DNA of 64,000 nucleotides from Shinella yambaruensis (GCF_022899355.1 NZ_JALJCK010000001.1:348346-412345), one strand, 5' to 3'; positions 19,124-28,574 are shown, counted from the first letter of the stretch. Made by a program: numbers and translations. Notes: generated by a model from the letters alone, not told the origin.

Positions 19124-19921
19124 ATGCCGATCAAGATCGCCACCTGGAACATCAACGGCGTGCGGGCGCGCATCGACAATCTCGTCGCCTGGCTGAAAGA
19201 CTCCAATCCCGACATCGTCGCGCTCCAGGAAATCAAGACGATCGACGAAGGGTTTCCGCGCGGCGAGATCGAGGCGCTCGGCTATCATGTCGAGACGCAC
19301 GGCCAGAAGGGCTTCAACGGCGTCGCCCTGCTCTCGAAGATCCGGCCGGACGAGGTGAACCGCGGCCTGCCCGGCGGCGAGGAGGACGTGCAGTCCCGCT
19401 TCATCGAGGGCGTGTTCTCCGTCGAGGACGGCGCGATCCGCGTCTGCTCGATCTACCTGCCCAACGGCAATCCGGCGGACGACCCGATAAAGTATCCCTA
19501 CAAGCTTTCCTGGATGGACCGGCTGATCGCCTTTGCCGAGGACCGGCTGGCGCTCGAGGAGCCGCTGATCCTTGCCGGCGACTACAATGTCATTCCCGAG
19601 CCGCACGACTGCTGGGACGTGAAGGTCTGGGAACGGGACGCGCTCTACCTGCCGCCGACCCGCCAGGCCTTCCGGCGCCTGGAGAACCTCGGCCTCACGG
19701 ACGCCGTGCGCGCCTCGAGCGATGCCGTGCCGCATTATACGTTCTGGGACTATCAGGGCGGCTGCTGGCCGAAGAATTTCGGCATCCGCATCGACCATCT
19801 CATGCTGTCGGCCGAAGCCTCGGACCGCCTCGTCTCGACGGCGGTCGAAAAGCATGTGCGCAACTGGGAAAAACCGTCCGACCACGTGCCGGTCGTGGCG
19901 GTGCTGGATTACGCGGCGTAG
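19124..19921 (+). CDS. xth: Exodeoxyribonuclease III
   Basis: AP endonuclease and 3'-5' exonuclease of the endonuclease/exonuclease/phosphatase superfamily, acting in base-excision repair. The motifs TWNINGVRAR, LQEIK, NGVALLSK, AGDYNVIP, the FRIDH-like GIRIDHLMLS and the C-terminal SDHVPVV are all present, including the Glu, Asp/Asn and Asp-His catalytic residues. Starting at the ATG at 19124 (MPIKIATWN) gives 265 residues, the normal size; the open frame reaches back into erpA without support. It is followed by an inverted-repeat element that separates it from convergent exoR. Confidence 0.95.
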   Translation: MPIKIATWNINGVRARIDNLVAWLKDSNPDIVALQEIKTIDEGFPRGEIEALGYHVETHGQKGFNGVALLSKIRPDEVNRGLPGGEEDVQSRFIEGVFSVEDGAIRVCSIYLPNGNPADDPIKYPYKLSWMDRLIAFAEDRLALEEPLILAGDYNVIPEPHDCWDVKVWERDALYLPPTRQAFRRLENLGLTDAVRASSDAVPHYTFWDYQGGCWPKNFGIRIDHLMLSAEASDRLVSTAVEKHVRNWEKPSDHVPVVAVLDYAA

Positions 19922-19930
19922 AGTACAGAG

Positions 19931-20058
19931 CCGCCCCTCATCCCGCTGCCGCGACCTTCTCCCCGCAAGCGGGGAGAAGGAAGATGGGGCGCGGCCTTGC
20001 CACAAATCCCTTCTCCCCGCTTGCGGGGAGAAGGTGGCCGGCAGGCCGGATGAGGGGG
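19931..20058. repeat. Compound palindromic intergenic element between xth and exoR
   Basis: Two copies of a perfect hairpin (CCTTCTCCCCGC...GCGGGGAGAAGG) at 19955-19980 and 20008-20034 lie inside outer arms CCCCTCATCC (from 19934) and GGATGAGGGG (about 20048-20057). Elements of this sequence are common between genes in Rhizobiales. Here it separates two convergent genes, so it could serve as a bidirectional terminator. Confidence 0.85.
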
Positions 20059-20071
20059 GGCTATCTTGCCG

Positions 20072-20875
20072 CTATTCTTCCGGGCTGAACCGGATGCTCT
20101 GCGCGAGCGCCACGCCCTTGCGGCGGTCGTCCTCGCTGGCGACGGAAAAGGCTTCTTCCTGCGTGGCCTGCAGCCAGCCGCAGTCCTTCGGCGGGCAATG
20201 ATCGAGCGCGGCGGTCATGAAGGCAAGGCCGCGAGCCGTCTGGCCTTCCTGGAAAAGGATGTTGCCGAAGAGGCCCATCGCGCCGGCATGGCCGTTGTTG
20301 CGCGCGCGGTTCAGCCATTTCTTGGCCTGGTGCACGCTGACATTGCCGCCCTCGCCCGAGAGCATCATGCGGCCGAGCTGGAACTGGGCCTCGGGAATGC
20401 CGAAGGCGGAGGCGGCCTGGAAATAGAGCTGGCGGGCCTGCGCCATGTCGACCTTGACGGGGCTGTCCGGAATGCCGCGGCGATAGTAGCTGGCGAGCGC
20501 GATCAGCGCATTGGCGAAGTAGCCCGTATCCTCCGAGCCCGGCTCGACGCCGGCCTGGGCGATCTCGCTGTACATCTTGAAGGCTTCGAGATCGTTTTCC
20601 GGCACGCCGTCGCCATCGGCATACATGTTGGCGAGCGCCCAGCGCGAGCCCGTATGCCCCTTTTCGGCGGCGTAGCGGTAGGCCTCGACGGCGTCGCTCT
20701 TGCGCCCCTCCTTGTAGGAGAAGAAGCCGAACTTGAAGAGATCGAAGGGGCCGCTTTCCTTGCTGACGCCGGATTGGGGATCGAATGCGAGAGCCTGGGA
20801 CGCCGCCCCGAAGGAGAGCGAGAGACAAAGGCCCAATACCACTACTTTCATCGGCATCAACTCGGACTTCGGCAT
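20072..20875 (-). CDS. exoR: Periplasmic Sel1-repeat regulator ExoR
   Basis: In rhizobia, ExoR is a periplasmic protein that holds the ExoS/ChvI two-component system inactive and so represses exopolysaccharide and controls motility and virulence. A signal peptide (MKVVVLGLCLSLSFG...QALA) is followed by Sel1-like repeats, visible as AVEAYRYAAEKGHTGSRWAL and AQFQLGRMMLSGEGG. Length from the ATG at 20875 is 267 residues, close to the known protein; ATGs at 20857 and 20851 are alternatives because no strong Shine-Dalgarno decides. The open frame to 21118 is not supported. It is convergent with xth. The identification rests on family memory and repeat pattern. Confidence 0.82.
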   Translation of the reverse strand: MPKSELMPMKVVVLGLCLSLSFGAASQALAFDPQSGVSKESGPFDLFKFGFFSYKEGRKSDAVEAYRYAAEKGHTGSRWALANMYADGDGVPENDLEAFKMYSEIAQAGVEPGSEDTGYFANALIALASYYRRGIPDSPVKVDMAQARQLYFQAASAFGIPEAQFQLGRMMLSGEGGNVSVHQAKKWLNRARNNGHAGAMGLFGNILFQEGQTARGLAFMTAALDHCPPKDCGWLQATQEEAFSVASEDDRRKGVALAQSIRFSPEE

Positions 20876-21182
20876 CACTTCTACAATTCCGCGCCGGACC
20901 TTCTTCCTAGCGCCGAACCGGGAACGCACAGGTCTCGTGCGGGTTTCCGGCAACTCCGGCGGCAATGACATCGGCTGGCTCATCGTTTCCCTGGGCGCGG
21001 CTTCCACGCGTCTACATGTCGTTATCGCTGCGCCCCGTTTGTGGCGGGAAATGGACATTTCGTCGCTCTCCCGGTTGTGTAGCAAACTCTGGAAAAAAAT
21101 GTGTTGCGATTCCGTCACATATTTTGAGGCGTCGTTGTGGTTTCCCCATCAAGCCTGCGACGAGGTAACGAAACATTAACCA
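20876..21182. other. Non-coding region upstream of exoR
   Basis: This spacer of about 300 bp separates exoR from the FadL-like gene and must hold the exoR promoter. It is less GC-rich near 21080-21180 (for example AAAAAAATGTGTTGC and TTTTGAGGCGTC). No gene, tRNA or clear operator was seen in it. Confidence 0.5.
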
Positions 21183-21213
21183 AGAAAAAGGGCCCGGTGA
21201 TGACACCGGGCCC
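21183..21213 (-). terminator. Rho-independent terminator after the FadL-like gene
   Basis: A perfect 10 bp stem GGGCCCGGTG/CACCGGGCCC with a 4 nt loop is followed on the minus strand by TTTTTC. It lies 28 bp beyond the stop at 21241. Confidence 0.92.
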
Positions 21214-21240
21214 GATTCTGATCGCCAATGGTCCGCCGGA

Positions 21241-22494
21241 TCAGAACTTGATCTTCAGCGACGTGGAGATCGCCGTCACGAGATCGCTGTCGAAATCGTA
21301 GGAGACGCGGCGGCCGAAGGTGCGGCCGTCCTTGACGACCTGGCCGGACGAGCCGCTCGTCAGGATGCCCAGCGCGCCGCTCAGGCGGAACTCGACATTC
21401 TCGTTCGCCGCATAGGAAATGCCCGTGCCGACGGTCCAGGTATCGGCATGCGTGCCGATGCCGGTGCTCGTGCCGCGGTCCCAGGTCAGGCTCACCGCGC
21501 CGCTGATCTTGTCGTTGAACTTGTGGCCGATGCCGCCCGAAACGGTCCAGCCGTCGCGGTAGAGCAGGTCGAGCGAGGTGACCTCCGTCGGGCCGCTCGT
21601 GCGGCAGTCGATGCCGCGCGTGGCGACAGGGCAGAAGGGCAGGCTCTGCAGCTGGCTCCAGTCGGTCCACTTGACCGAGCCGAAGGCCAGCCAGTCCGGC
21701 GCGATGCCCGTCTGGAACTTGAACTCCAGCGAATCGGGCATGTCGGCGGAGCCGAAGACCGGCGTGCTGACACCCGCAAAACCCGGCAGGACGGCGCCGG
21801 GCACCTGCCGGAGGTCCATGGTGCCGGTGATGTCGTCGAGCTTCACCGCGCTGTTGTAGATGAGGCTGGTGCGCAGCGCATATTCCTCGATCTCGTAGGC
21901 GATGCCGGCGCGCCAGCCCCAGCCCTCGCCTTCCAGCTTCAGGCGGCCCATGCCGTTCAGCGGCGAGCCCTCGGGCATGGCGAAGACGAGGCGATCCTTG
22001 AAGCCGGAAACCTCCTGGTAGAAACCGCCGCCGATCACCCGGAACTGGCCCGGACCCATGTCGAAGGAATAGGAGCAGGTCGCCGCGTAGTTATGGCTCT
22101 CGATCTTGGTCTCGACATTGTCGTTGGCACCCGCCCAGTTGCGGCCGGGATTGATATGGGCGCCCCAGGGCTGGGAATAGTCGGCCATGCAGTCGATCGC
22201 ATCGGTGATCGACGCCTTGAAGCCGATGCGCGGCACCCAGTAGCTCTCCGTGTCGCGAATGCCGTTGCTCGGCAGGCCGTTCAGGTCGCCGTCGAGGGGA
22301 ATGTTGTCGCGGACATTGTTCATGTCGCGCTGCGGGTTGACGAAGGTCACCGCCGACTCGAAAACATAGTCCGAGGGATCGAACAGCAGGTCGATATTGT
22401 ACCCGCCGCGCTCCAGGCCGCCCGCCTGCGCGGATGTGGCGGCCAGCAGGGCCATCGCCGTCATCCCCAAAAGGCCGATGTTCTTCCGTTTCAT
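21241..22494 (-). CDS. OmpP1/FadL-family outer-membrane transporter
   Basis: Outer-membrane beta-barrel of the FadL type, which takes up long-chain fatty acids or other hydrophobic compounds. A signal peptide MKRKNIGLLGMTAMAL...AQA starts at the ATG at 22494, which has an excellent GGGGAGG Shine-Dalgarno; the frame upstream to 22524 is not needed. The rest is rich in alternating beta-strand sequence, includes WTDWSQ and GIGHKFNDKISGAVSL typical of the family, and ends in Phe (SLKIKF), the barrel-assembly signal. About 417 residues. It has its own terminator. The substrate cannot be told from the sequence. Confidence 0.88.
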   Translation of the reverse strand: MKRKNIGLLGMTAMALLAATSAQAGGLERGGYNIDLLFDPSDYVFESAVTFVNPQRDMNNVRDNIPLDGDLNGLPSNGIRDTESYWVPRIGFKASITDAIDCMADYSQPWGAHINPGRNWAGANDNVETKIESHNYAATCSYSFDMGPGQFRVIGGGFYQEVSGFKDRLVFAMPEGSPLNGMGRLKLEGEGWGWRAGIAYEIEEYALRTSLIYNSAVKLDDITGTMDLRQVPGAVLPGFAGVSTPVFGSADMPDSLEFKFQTGIAPDWLAFGSVKWTDWSQLQSLPFCPVATRGIDCRTSGPTEVTSLDLLYRDGWTVSGGIGHKFNDKISGAVSLTWDRGTSTGIGTHADTWTVGTGISYAANENVEFRLSGALGILTSGSSGQVVKDGRTFGRRVSYDFDSDLVTAISTSLKIKF

Positions 22495-22795
22495 GCAATC
22501 CTCCCCTGCAAAAGTCCTGCGCAAACAGCAGCTGCCTCTGCTTCGCGCCTCTCCATCCCGACTATCGAAGAGGAGCGCGGGATTGGCAAACCCCAGTTTT
22601 TGCCCATGATTTCCGATGGACGTTCAAAAAATTACGTAAGATTTTCATGAAGCCCCTCAGCAGTTGAACGACCAGAAACGATTTTTCAAATATCGGGCGC
22701 TTTCCACTAATTAAGAGTTATCTTTTCCAATCCGGCAGCCGGCTGTCACTTTTTAGACACAGCCGAGATATTGCGAGCGGTCCGCCGAATAAACA
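22495..22795. other. Promoter region of the FadL-like gene
   Basis: Between the FadL-like gene and the valS terminator lie about 300 bp without a credible gene. The stretch 22620-22770 is AT-richer than its surroundings (AAAAAATTACGTAAGATTTTCATG, TAATTAAGAGTTATC in parts) and is the likely promoter and regulatory zone. An inverted GTGTC...GACAC-like pair was seen but not a recognisable operator. Confidence 0.45.
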
Positions 22796-22825
22796 ACCGC
22801 GCCGGGGGACCCGGCGCGGTTTTCA
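22795..22825 (-). terminator. Rho-independent terminator after valS
   Basis: An 11 bp stem ACCGCGCCGGG/CCCGGCGCGGT with a short loop, with T-rich sequence on the minus-strand side (GTTGTTTATT), lies 27 bp beyond the valS stop. Confidence 0.85.
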
Positions 22826-22851
22826 AAGCATCCCTGCAAATTTGACGGGAA

Positions 22852-25779
22852 TCAGCCCGCTTCGCTCACGCGGGCAAGCGCCACTGCCAGGCTTGCGAGC
22901 TGCTGCTCCAGCTCGGCGAAGCGCTCGCGCTCGGCCTCCACCACCTCCGGCTTGGCATTGGCGACGAACTTTTCGTTCGACAGCTTGGCCTCGATGCGCG
23001 CGGCTTCCGCCTTCGCCTTGTCGATCGCCTTTTCCAGGCGGGCCTTTTCCGCCGCCAGATCGATCAGCGTGCCGAGCGGCAGGCAGGCGGTCGCCTCGCC
23101 GACGACGATCTGCGCCGCGCCCTTCGGCGCCGCGTCCTCCAGGCGGATCTGCTCGACGCGCGCAAGGCGGCGGATCGCTGAATCGTGCGTTTCAAGGCGC
23201 TTGCGCGTCAGCGCATTGGCGCCCACCATGACAAGCGGCGCCGTCGCGCTCGGCGGCACGTTCATTTCAGCGCGCACCGAGCGGATGCCGGAGACGAGGT
23301 CGATCAGCCAGTTGATCTCGTCGGCGGCCGCCTCGTCGCCATAGGCCGGCGACGGCCATTCGGCGTGGCAGATCAGGTTTTCGCGCGTCTTGCCCTCACC
23401 GGCCGTGTGCGACCAGAGCTCTTCCGTCATGAAGGGCATGAACGGATGCAGGAGCTTGTAGATCTCCTCCAGGACATAGGCCGCGCAGGCCTGCGATTCC
23501 GCCTTCGCCGCGGCATCCTCGCCGCTGAACACCGGCTTCAGCAGCTCCAGATACCAGTCGCAGAACTGGTTCCAGACGAAGCGGTAGAGCGTGCTCGCCG
23601 CGTCGTTGAAGCGGTAGGTCTCGATCGCCTCGGTGACGTCGCGCGCGGTGCGGGCAAGTTCCGTCAGGATCCAGCGGTTGATCGTCAGCGAGGCCGCTTC
23701 CGGCACGAATTTCGGATCGGCCGCAACGCCGTTCATCTCGGCAAAACGCGTGGCGTTCCACAGCTTGGTGCCGAAATTGCGGTAGCCGGCGATGCGGGCC
23801 GGGTCGAGCTTCACGTCGCGGCCCTGCGCGGCCATGATGGCCAGCGTGAAGCGCAGCGCATCCGCGCCGTATTCGTCGATCAGCTCGAGCGGATCGATGA
23901 CGTTGCCCTTCGACTTCGACATCTTCTGCCCGTTCTTGTCGCGCACCAGGGCGTGGACATACACGGTGTGGAACGGCTCGACCGGATTGCCGAACTCGTC
24001 CTTCATGAAGTGCAGGCCCATCATCATCATGCGGGCGACCCAGAAGAAGATGATGTCGAAGCCGGTGACGAGCACGTCGGTCTGGTAGTATTTTTCCAGC
24101 TCCGGCGTCTGTTCCGGCCAGCCGAGCGTCGAGAACGGCCAGAGCGCGGAGGAGAACCAGGTGTCGAGCACGTCCTCGTCGCGCGTCAGGATCTCGCCGG
24201 GGGCAAAATTCTCCAGCTTCTCCTCGACCCAGGCCTTCCAGGGGCCTTCATGGGCGATGTAGTGCTGGATGGCGGCATGCAGCGCCTCCTCCTCGGTCTT
24301 CTCGACGAAGACCTGACCGTCCGGGCCGTACCAGGCCGGGATCTGGTGGCCCCACCAGAGCTGGCGGGAGATGCACCACGGCTCGATGTTCTCCATCCAC
24401 TCGAAATAGGTCCTCTCCCAGTTCTTCGGGACGAAATTCGTGCGGCCCTCGCGCACGGAGGCGATGGCGGGCTTGGCCAGCGTCGCGGCGTCGGCGAACC
24501 ACTGGTCGGTCAGCATCGGCTCGATGACGACGCCGGAGCGGTCGCCGAACGGCTGCATGACCTTCTTGTTCTCGACGAAGGGCACGTCGTTGCCTTCGGC
24601 ATCCTTGACGGTGACCGCGAGGCCCTCGGCGTTGATCGCCTCGACGATGCGTCTGCGGGCCTCGTAGCGATCGAGGCCACGATATTCGTCGGGAACGAGG
24701 TTGATATCGTCGACCTCGGCCTCGTTCGGCAGGTCGCCGGATTTGGCGATCTCCAGCGCCTGCGCCGCGTAGAAGGCGTAGGGTTCGCCATCGGCGCGCA
24801 TGGCGGCGCGCGTGTCCATCAGGCGGTAGAGCGGGATGTTGTTGCGGCGGGCGACCTGGTAGTCGTTGAAGTCGTGCGCGCCCGTGATCTTCACCGCGCC
24901 GGAGCCGAAGTCGGGTTCCGGATACTCGTCGGTGATGATCGGGATGAGGCGGCGATGTTCTTTGGGGCCGACCGGGATCTCGCAGAGCTTGCCGACGATC
25001 GGCGCATAGCGCTCGTCCGAGGGATGGACGGCGACCGCGCCGTCGCCCAGCATCGTCTCGGGACGCGTGGTGGCGATGGAGATGTAGTCGCGCTCCTCCT
25101 GGAAGACGACATTGCCGTCGGCGTCCTTCTCGACATAGGTGTAGGTCGCACCGTCGGCGAGTGGGTACTTGAAGTGCCACATATGGCCGTCGACTTCCCT
25201 GTTCTCGACCTCGAGGTCGGAAATCGCCGTTTCGAATTTCGGGTCCCAGTTCACCAGCCGCTTGCCGCGGTAGATCAGGCCTTCCTTGTAGAGCGAGACG
25301 AAGACCTCGAGGACGGCGTCGGAAAGCCCCTCGTCCATGGTGAAGCGTTCGCGCGACCAGTCGCAGGATGCACCGAGGCGCTTCAGCTGGTTGAAGATCA
25401 GGCCGCCCGATTCCGCCTTCCACTCCCAGACCTTCTCGACGAAGGCCTCGCGGCCCATCTCGCGCCGGCCCGGCAGCTTCTCGGCGGCGAGCTTGCGCTC
25501 GACGACCATCTGCGTCGCGATGCCGGCGTGGTCCATGCCGGGCTGCCACAGCACGTCCTTGCCGCGCATGCGCTCGAAGCGGACCATGATGTCCTGCAGC
25601 GTGTTGTTGAGGGCGTGGCCCATATGCAGCGAGCCCGTCACGTTCGGCGGCGGGATGACGATGGTGAAGGTCTCGGCCCCGGGCTTTGCCCCCTCGCCGG
25701 CGCGGAACGCGTCCGCATCTTCCCATGCCTTGGCAATGCGCGGCTCGACCGCTGCGGAATCATAGTTCTTTTCAAGCAT
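22852..25779 (-). CDS. valS: Valine--tRNA ligase
   Basis: Class I synthetase charging tRNA-Val, with an editing domain against threonine. The HIGH motif is HMGH in GSLHMGHALNN (about residue 54) and the KMSKS loop is GQKMSKSKGN (about residue 622). The CP1 editing domain covers residues 200-400 (ATTRPETMLGDGAVAVHP). The C-terminal coiled coil that contacts tRNA is visible in the last 80 residues (LEKAIDKAKAEAARIEAKL). Length is 975 residues. It stands alone between the FadL-like gene and popZ, with terminators on both sides. Confidence 0.98.
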   Translation of the reverse strand: MLEKNYDSAAVEPRIAKAWEDADAFRAGEGAKPGAETFTIVIPPPNVTGSLHMGHALNNTLQDIMVRFERMRGKDVLWQPGMDHAGIATQMVVERKLAAEKLPGRREMGREAFVEKVWEWKAESGGLIFNQLKRLGASCDWSRERFTMDEGLSDAVLEVFVSLYKEGLIYRGKRLVNWDPKFETAISDLEVENREVDGHMWHFKYPLADGATYTYVEKDADGNVVFQEERDYISIATTRPETMLGDGAVAVHPSDERYAPIVGKLCEIPVGPKEHRRLIPIITDEYPEPDFGSGAVKITGAHDFNDYQVARRNNIPLYRLMDTRAAMRADGEPYAFYAAQALEIAKSGDLPNEAEVDDINLVPDEYRGLDRYEARRRIVEAINAEGLAVTVKDAEGNDVPFVENKKVMQPFGDRSGVVIEPMLTDQWFADAATLAKPAIASVREGRTNFVPKNWERTYFEWMENIEPWCISRQLWWGHQIPAWYGPDGQVFVEKTEEEALHAAIQHYIAHEGPWKAWVEEKLENFAPGEILTRDEDVLDTWFSSALWPFSTLGWPEQTPELEKYYQTDVLVTGFDIIFFWVARMMMMGLHFMKDEFGNPVEPFHTVYVHALVRDKNGQKMSKSKGNVIDPLELIDEYGADALRFTLAIMAAQGRDVKLDPARIAGYRNFGTKLWNATRFAEMNGVAADPKFVPEAASLTINRWILTELARTARDVTEAIETYRFNDAASTLYRFVWNQFCDWYLELLKPVFSGEDAAAKAESQACAAYVLEEIYKLLHPFMPFMTEELWSHTAGEGKTRENLICHAEWPSPAYGDEAAADEINWLIDLVSGIRSVRAEMNVPPSATAPLVMVGANALTRKRLETHDSAIRRLARVEQIRLEDAAPKGAAQIVVGEATACLPLGTLIDLAAEKARLEKAIDKAKAEAARIEAKLSNEKFVANAKPEVVEAERERFAELEQQLASLAVALARVSEAG

Positions 25780-25854
25780 TTTCGTGCGTGGCCTGCTGTT
25801 TGTCGGTTGCGTTTTCTAAACCGGATGGCCGGGGCGAAGTCAACAATATCAGAA

Positions 25855-25887
25855 GAAAAGCCGCCCCGGGGGCTCCGGCGCGGCTTA
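25855..25887 (-). terminator. Rho-independent terminator after popZ
   Basis: AAGCCGC...GCGGCTT forms a GC-rich stem with an inner CCGG-type extension, followed on the minus strand by TTTTCTTC. It lies about 30 bp beyond the popZ stop. Confidence 0.8.
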
Positions 25888-25918
25888 AACCAATCTTTTG
25901 GAGAATTGGCGGCGTCGG

Positions 25919-26689
25919 TCAGCGGCGCGGGCCGCGCGCCACCCGTTCGATCTCTTCGCGCACCAGGCGTTCGACGAGCGTCGGCAGGTTGTCGTCCAGC
26001 CATTCCTGCAGCATCGGGCGCAGCATCTCCTCGGCGATCTCGTCGAAGGACCGGCGCGGGCCGGCGTCGAGCGCCTGCGCCAGCGCGCCGAAGGACTGGG
26101 CCACGCGCTCGCCGACGGCCGGAGAGACGATCGCGGCGACATCCCGGCCGGCAGCAGCCGGCTGGGCGGCGCGTTCCTCGGCATGGGGCACGACGGCCGG
26201 CGCCACCACGTCCTCGGCAACGGGCTCAACCTTCGCGACGGCCTCGAACGCCGGCAGGGTGCGGCCGGCACTTGCCGCCATGCGCGCGGTCACGATCGGG
26301 TTTTCCTCCCGCACGGGCATCTGCACCGGCTCGGCGGAAACGGGTTCGCGCTCCGGCATGTCACGGCTGGCGACATGCCGCTCGGAGGCGGCGCGAACGC
26401 GGGCGGCGACATCGGCAAGCGACAGGGCCGGCTGCCCGCCCTGCACCGGTTCGGCACGCGGGATCGGCTGGATCGCAGCGGAGGCATGCTCCTCGGCATG
26501 CCCCTGTTCGATCACGCCGGGATGATCGAGCAGGGTGCGGCCCTCGCTCCCCGTCGTGATGTCGAAGCCCCCGTCGTCCGCGGCATCGGCCGCAAGATCC
26601 GGCATGGCTTCGTTGTTCTCGATGATCTTGCGAATGGACGCCAGGATTTCATCCATGGACGGTTCACGCGCGACATTTGGCTGAGCCAT
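25919..26689 (-). CDS. popZ: Polar organizing protein PopZ (DUF2497)
   Basis: Forms a polymeric matrix at the cell pole that gathers cell-cycle and chromosome-segregation proteins in alphaproteobacteria. The N-terminal helix PSMDEILASIRKIIE and the C-terminal oligomerisation region (LRPMLQEWLDDNLPTLVERL, then VREEIERVARG) are the two conserved parts of DUF2497. The middle is Pro/Ala/Glu-rich and disordered, also as expected. Starting at the ATG at 26689 (MAQPNVAREP), with GGGGATAGAA upstream, gives 256 residues; the frame extends further only through the palindromic element. It lies between tolC and valS. Confidence 0.9.
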   Translation of the reverse strand: MAQPNVAREPSMDEILASIRKIIENNEAMPDLAADAADDGGFDITTGSEGRTLLDHPGVIEQGHAEEHASAAIQPIPRAEPVQGGQPALSLADVAARVRAASERHVASRDMPEREPVSAEPVQMPVREENPIVTARMAASAGRTLPAFEAVAKVEPVAEDVVAPAVVPHAEERAAQPAAAGRDVAAIVSPAVGERVAQSFGALAQALDAGPRRSFDEIAEEMLRPMLQEWLDDNLPTLVERLVREEIERVARGPRR

Positions 26690-26844
26690 TTCTATCCCCG
26701 TTCTCTGCGGCGTCCATGGCCAGCCGCTGCGGGACCTGCCGGACATCCCGAAAACCCTAGGCGAGTTCGACGGCGAACTAAATCGCCGCGAATCATGTGT
26801 TACGAGTGATGCACAGATTTGTTTGCCCTGCCAAGGGCGAGGCT

Positions 26845-26982
26845 TAGGGTCTGTACAGGATAGGTGTTCTGTTGTCATGGACGGGATTGGATGGAAGCAA
26901 ACAAGCGCAAGGCAAGGCCCCTTGGCCTTGTCGAGCATTGTTTGCGATCAGGTGGCCCGTCCCTATGGAGTACAGACCCTAG
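26845..26982. repeat. 136 bp long imperfect palindrome between popZ and tolC
   Basis: The ends TAGGGTCTGTAC (from 26845) and GTACAGACCCTA (to 26981) are exact inverted repeats. Inside them lie GGACGG/CCGTCC, GCAAACAA/TTGTTTGC and CAAGGC/GCCTTG pairs in nested order, so the whole element can fold as one long hairpin. No coding capacity. It looks like a MITE- or RIME-type element of the Rhizobiaceae. Its right end supplies the stop codon of tolC. Confidence 0.85.
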
Positions 26983-28379
26983 CGACCGTCGACGGTCCGC
27001 AGGCCAAACCACTTGTCCTTGACGGCCTCGTAGTGCACTTCGGCGCGGTATTCCGCGACTTCCAGGCCCTGGCTGCGCACCGTCAGGCTGCCGGTGGCGG
27101 CCAGCAGCGAATAGCTCGCCACGACCGCATTGCGCTGCACGGCGGCAAGGTCCTCCTGCGCATCGAGCACGTTCTGCTGGGCGTTGAGCACGTCGAGCGT
27201 CGTGCGCTGGCCGACATTGCGCTCCTCGATGACGCCGCTCAGCGCCTGGTTGGCGGCGTCGATCTGCACCCGGATGGCCGCGATCGAGGCCTTGGCCGCT
27301 TCGTATTGCGCATGCGCCGTGGCGATCGTGCGCTGGACTTCCATGCGGGCGGAATCCACCAGCAGCTGGCTTTCGCCGAACCGCTCCTTGGCACGGCGGA
27401 TCTGGCCGTATTCCGCGCCGCCCTGATAGATCGGGACGGTAAGCCGGGCGGACACGGTGCCTTGCAGACTGTCGCTCGGCCCATCCTCGGTATTGACGGA
27501 CTTATAGACGCTGCCCTGCAGGGAAACGCCGGGCAACATGGCGCCTTCGGCCTCCTTCACGCTGAAGCCCGCGGCATCGACACTGCGCATGGCCGCCAGG
27601 ATGTTCGGGTTCTCGCGCATGCCGGTCGCCACGGCATTGTCCAGCGAATTGGGCATCGCCTTCTTGGCCGGCGACGGCTGCTTGATGCCTTTCGGCATTT
27701 CACCGACGATCTGCACATAGGCCGCCTCGCTTTGCTTGAGCGAGGAGACGGCGGCGGTGAGCAGGGCCTTGGCGGAGGCAAGCTCCGCCTCGGCGAGGCT
27801 GACATCCGTGCGCGTCCCTTCGCCGACATTCAGGCGCGCATTCGCGGCGCTGAGCTGCTCCTGGAGGAAGGCGATGTTCTTCTTGCGGATCGACACGATC
27901 TGCTGGTCACGCGCAATGTTCGAATAGGATTCCACCGCGGCAAGGAGGATGGAGATCTCCTGGGCCCGCAGCGACTCCCGGTTCGCCAGAACATTCGCCT
28001 CGGCCGCCCTGACGCGGTTGAGCGTCTGGAAACCATCGAAGACCTGCTGGCTGATCGTGATGCCGTAGCTGGAGGCGACGTAATCGGTCTGCCGGCCCGC
28101 GCGCTGCCCGAAAATGTTGGCCGCCGGCCGAACGTCGAGGTTCGTGCGGGTACCCTCCACCTCGGCCACGCCGGTCACATGCGGCCGCATGCCGGCCTTG
28201 GCGATCGTCACGTTCTCGTCGATGGCGCGCAGTGCGGCACGGGCGGCGTTGAGGTCGGGGTTGTTCTCGTAGGCCTTGGCCATGGCGCCGGCCAGCGTCT
28301 CGGCCAGGGCCGCCTGCGGCAGGACATGGACGGCAGTGGCGAGCGCGAGCGCAAGGGCGGTTCGACGAAGAAGGGACAC
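26979..28379 (-). CDS. tolC: TolC-family outer-membrane efflux and secretion channel
   Basis: Trimeric outer-membrane and periplasmic tunnel used by type I secretion and multidrug efflux. A signal peptide (LLRRTALALALATAVHVLP...ALA) is followed by two homologous OEP halves with long helical stretches rich in Ala, Gln and Glu; motifs such as AYENNPDLNAARAALRA and NVGQRTTLDVLNAQQ are typical. The GTG at 28379 with GGAG about ten bases upstream puts the signal peptide at the N-terminus and gives 466 residues; the longer open frame to 28526 is unlikely. It has no adjacent membrane-fusion or inner-membrane partner, so it is probably shared by several systems. Confidence 0.93.
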   Translation of the reverse strand: MSLLRRTALALALATAVHVLPQAALAETLAGAMAKAYENNPDLNAARAALRAIDENVTIAKAGMRPHVTGVAEVEGTRTNLDVRPAANIFGQRAGRQTDYVASSYGITISQQVFDGFQTLNRVRAAEANVLANRESLRAQEISILLAAVESYSNIARDQQIVSIRKKNIAFLQEQLSAANARLNVGEGTRTDVSLAEAELASAKALLTAAVSSLKQSEAAYVQIVGEMPKGIKQPSPAKKAMPNSLDNAVATGMRENPNILAAMRSVDAAGFSVKEAEGAMLPGVSLQGSVYKSVNTEDGPSDSLQGTVSARLTVPIYQGGAEYGQIRRAKERFGESQLLVDSARMEVQRTIATAHAQYEAAKASIAAIRVQIDAANQALSGVIEERNVGQRTTLDVLNAQQNVLDAQEDLAAVQRNAVVASYSLLAATGSLTVRSQGLEVAEYRAEVHYEAVKDKWFGLRTVDGR

Positions 28380-28574
28380 AGTACGAAACTCCGATCCTGG
28401 CCAGCCCGTCGCGGGAGCTGCCTTTACACACTTCTCACCGGCACGAAGGCCGGGCACACTCCATCCGGCATCGGCGGCCGGCCGCGGACGGATCCGCTCC
28501 GCCCGCGATAATGCCTCTTCGTTCAATCAGGAACAGTCGTCAGGCCCATCAGGAAGGATTTGGTAACGACAATA

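Noticed and set aside
23185-26559. A 1124-codon open frame on the plus strand opposite valS and popZ
   Set aside because: It spans two unrelated minus-strand genes and their intergenic terminator, and shows no family similarity.
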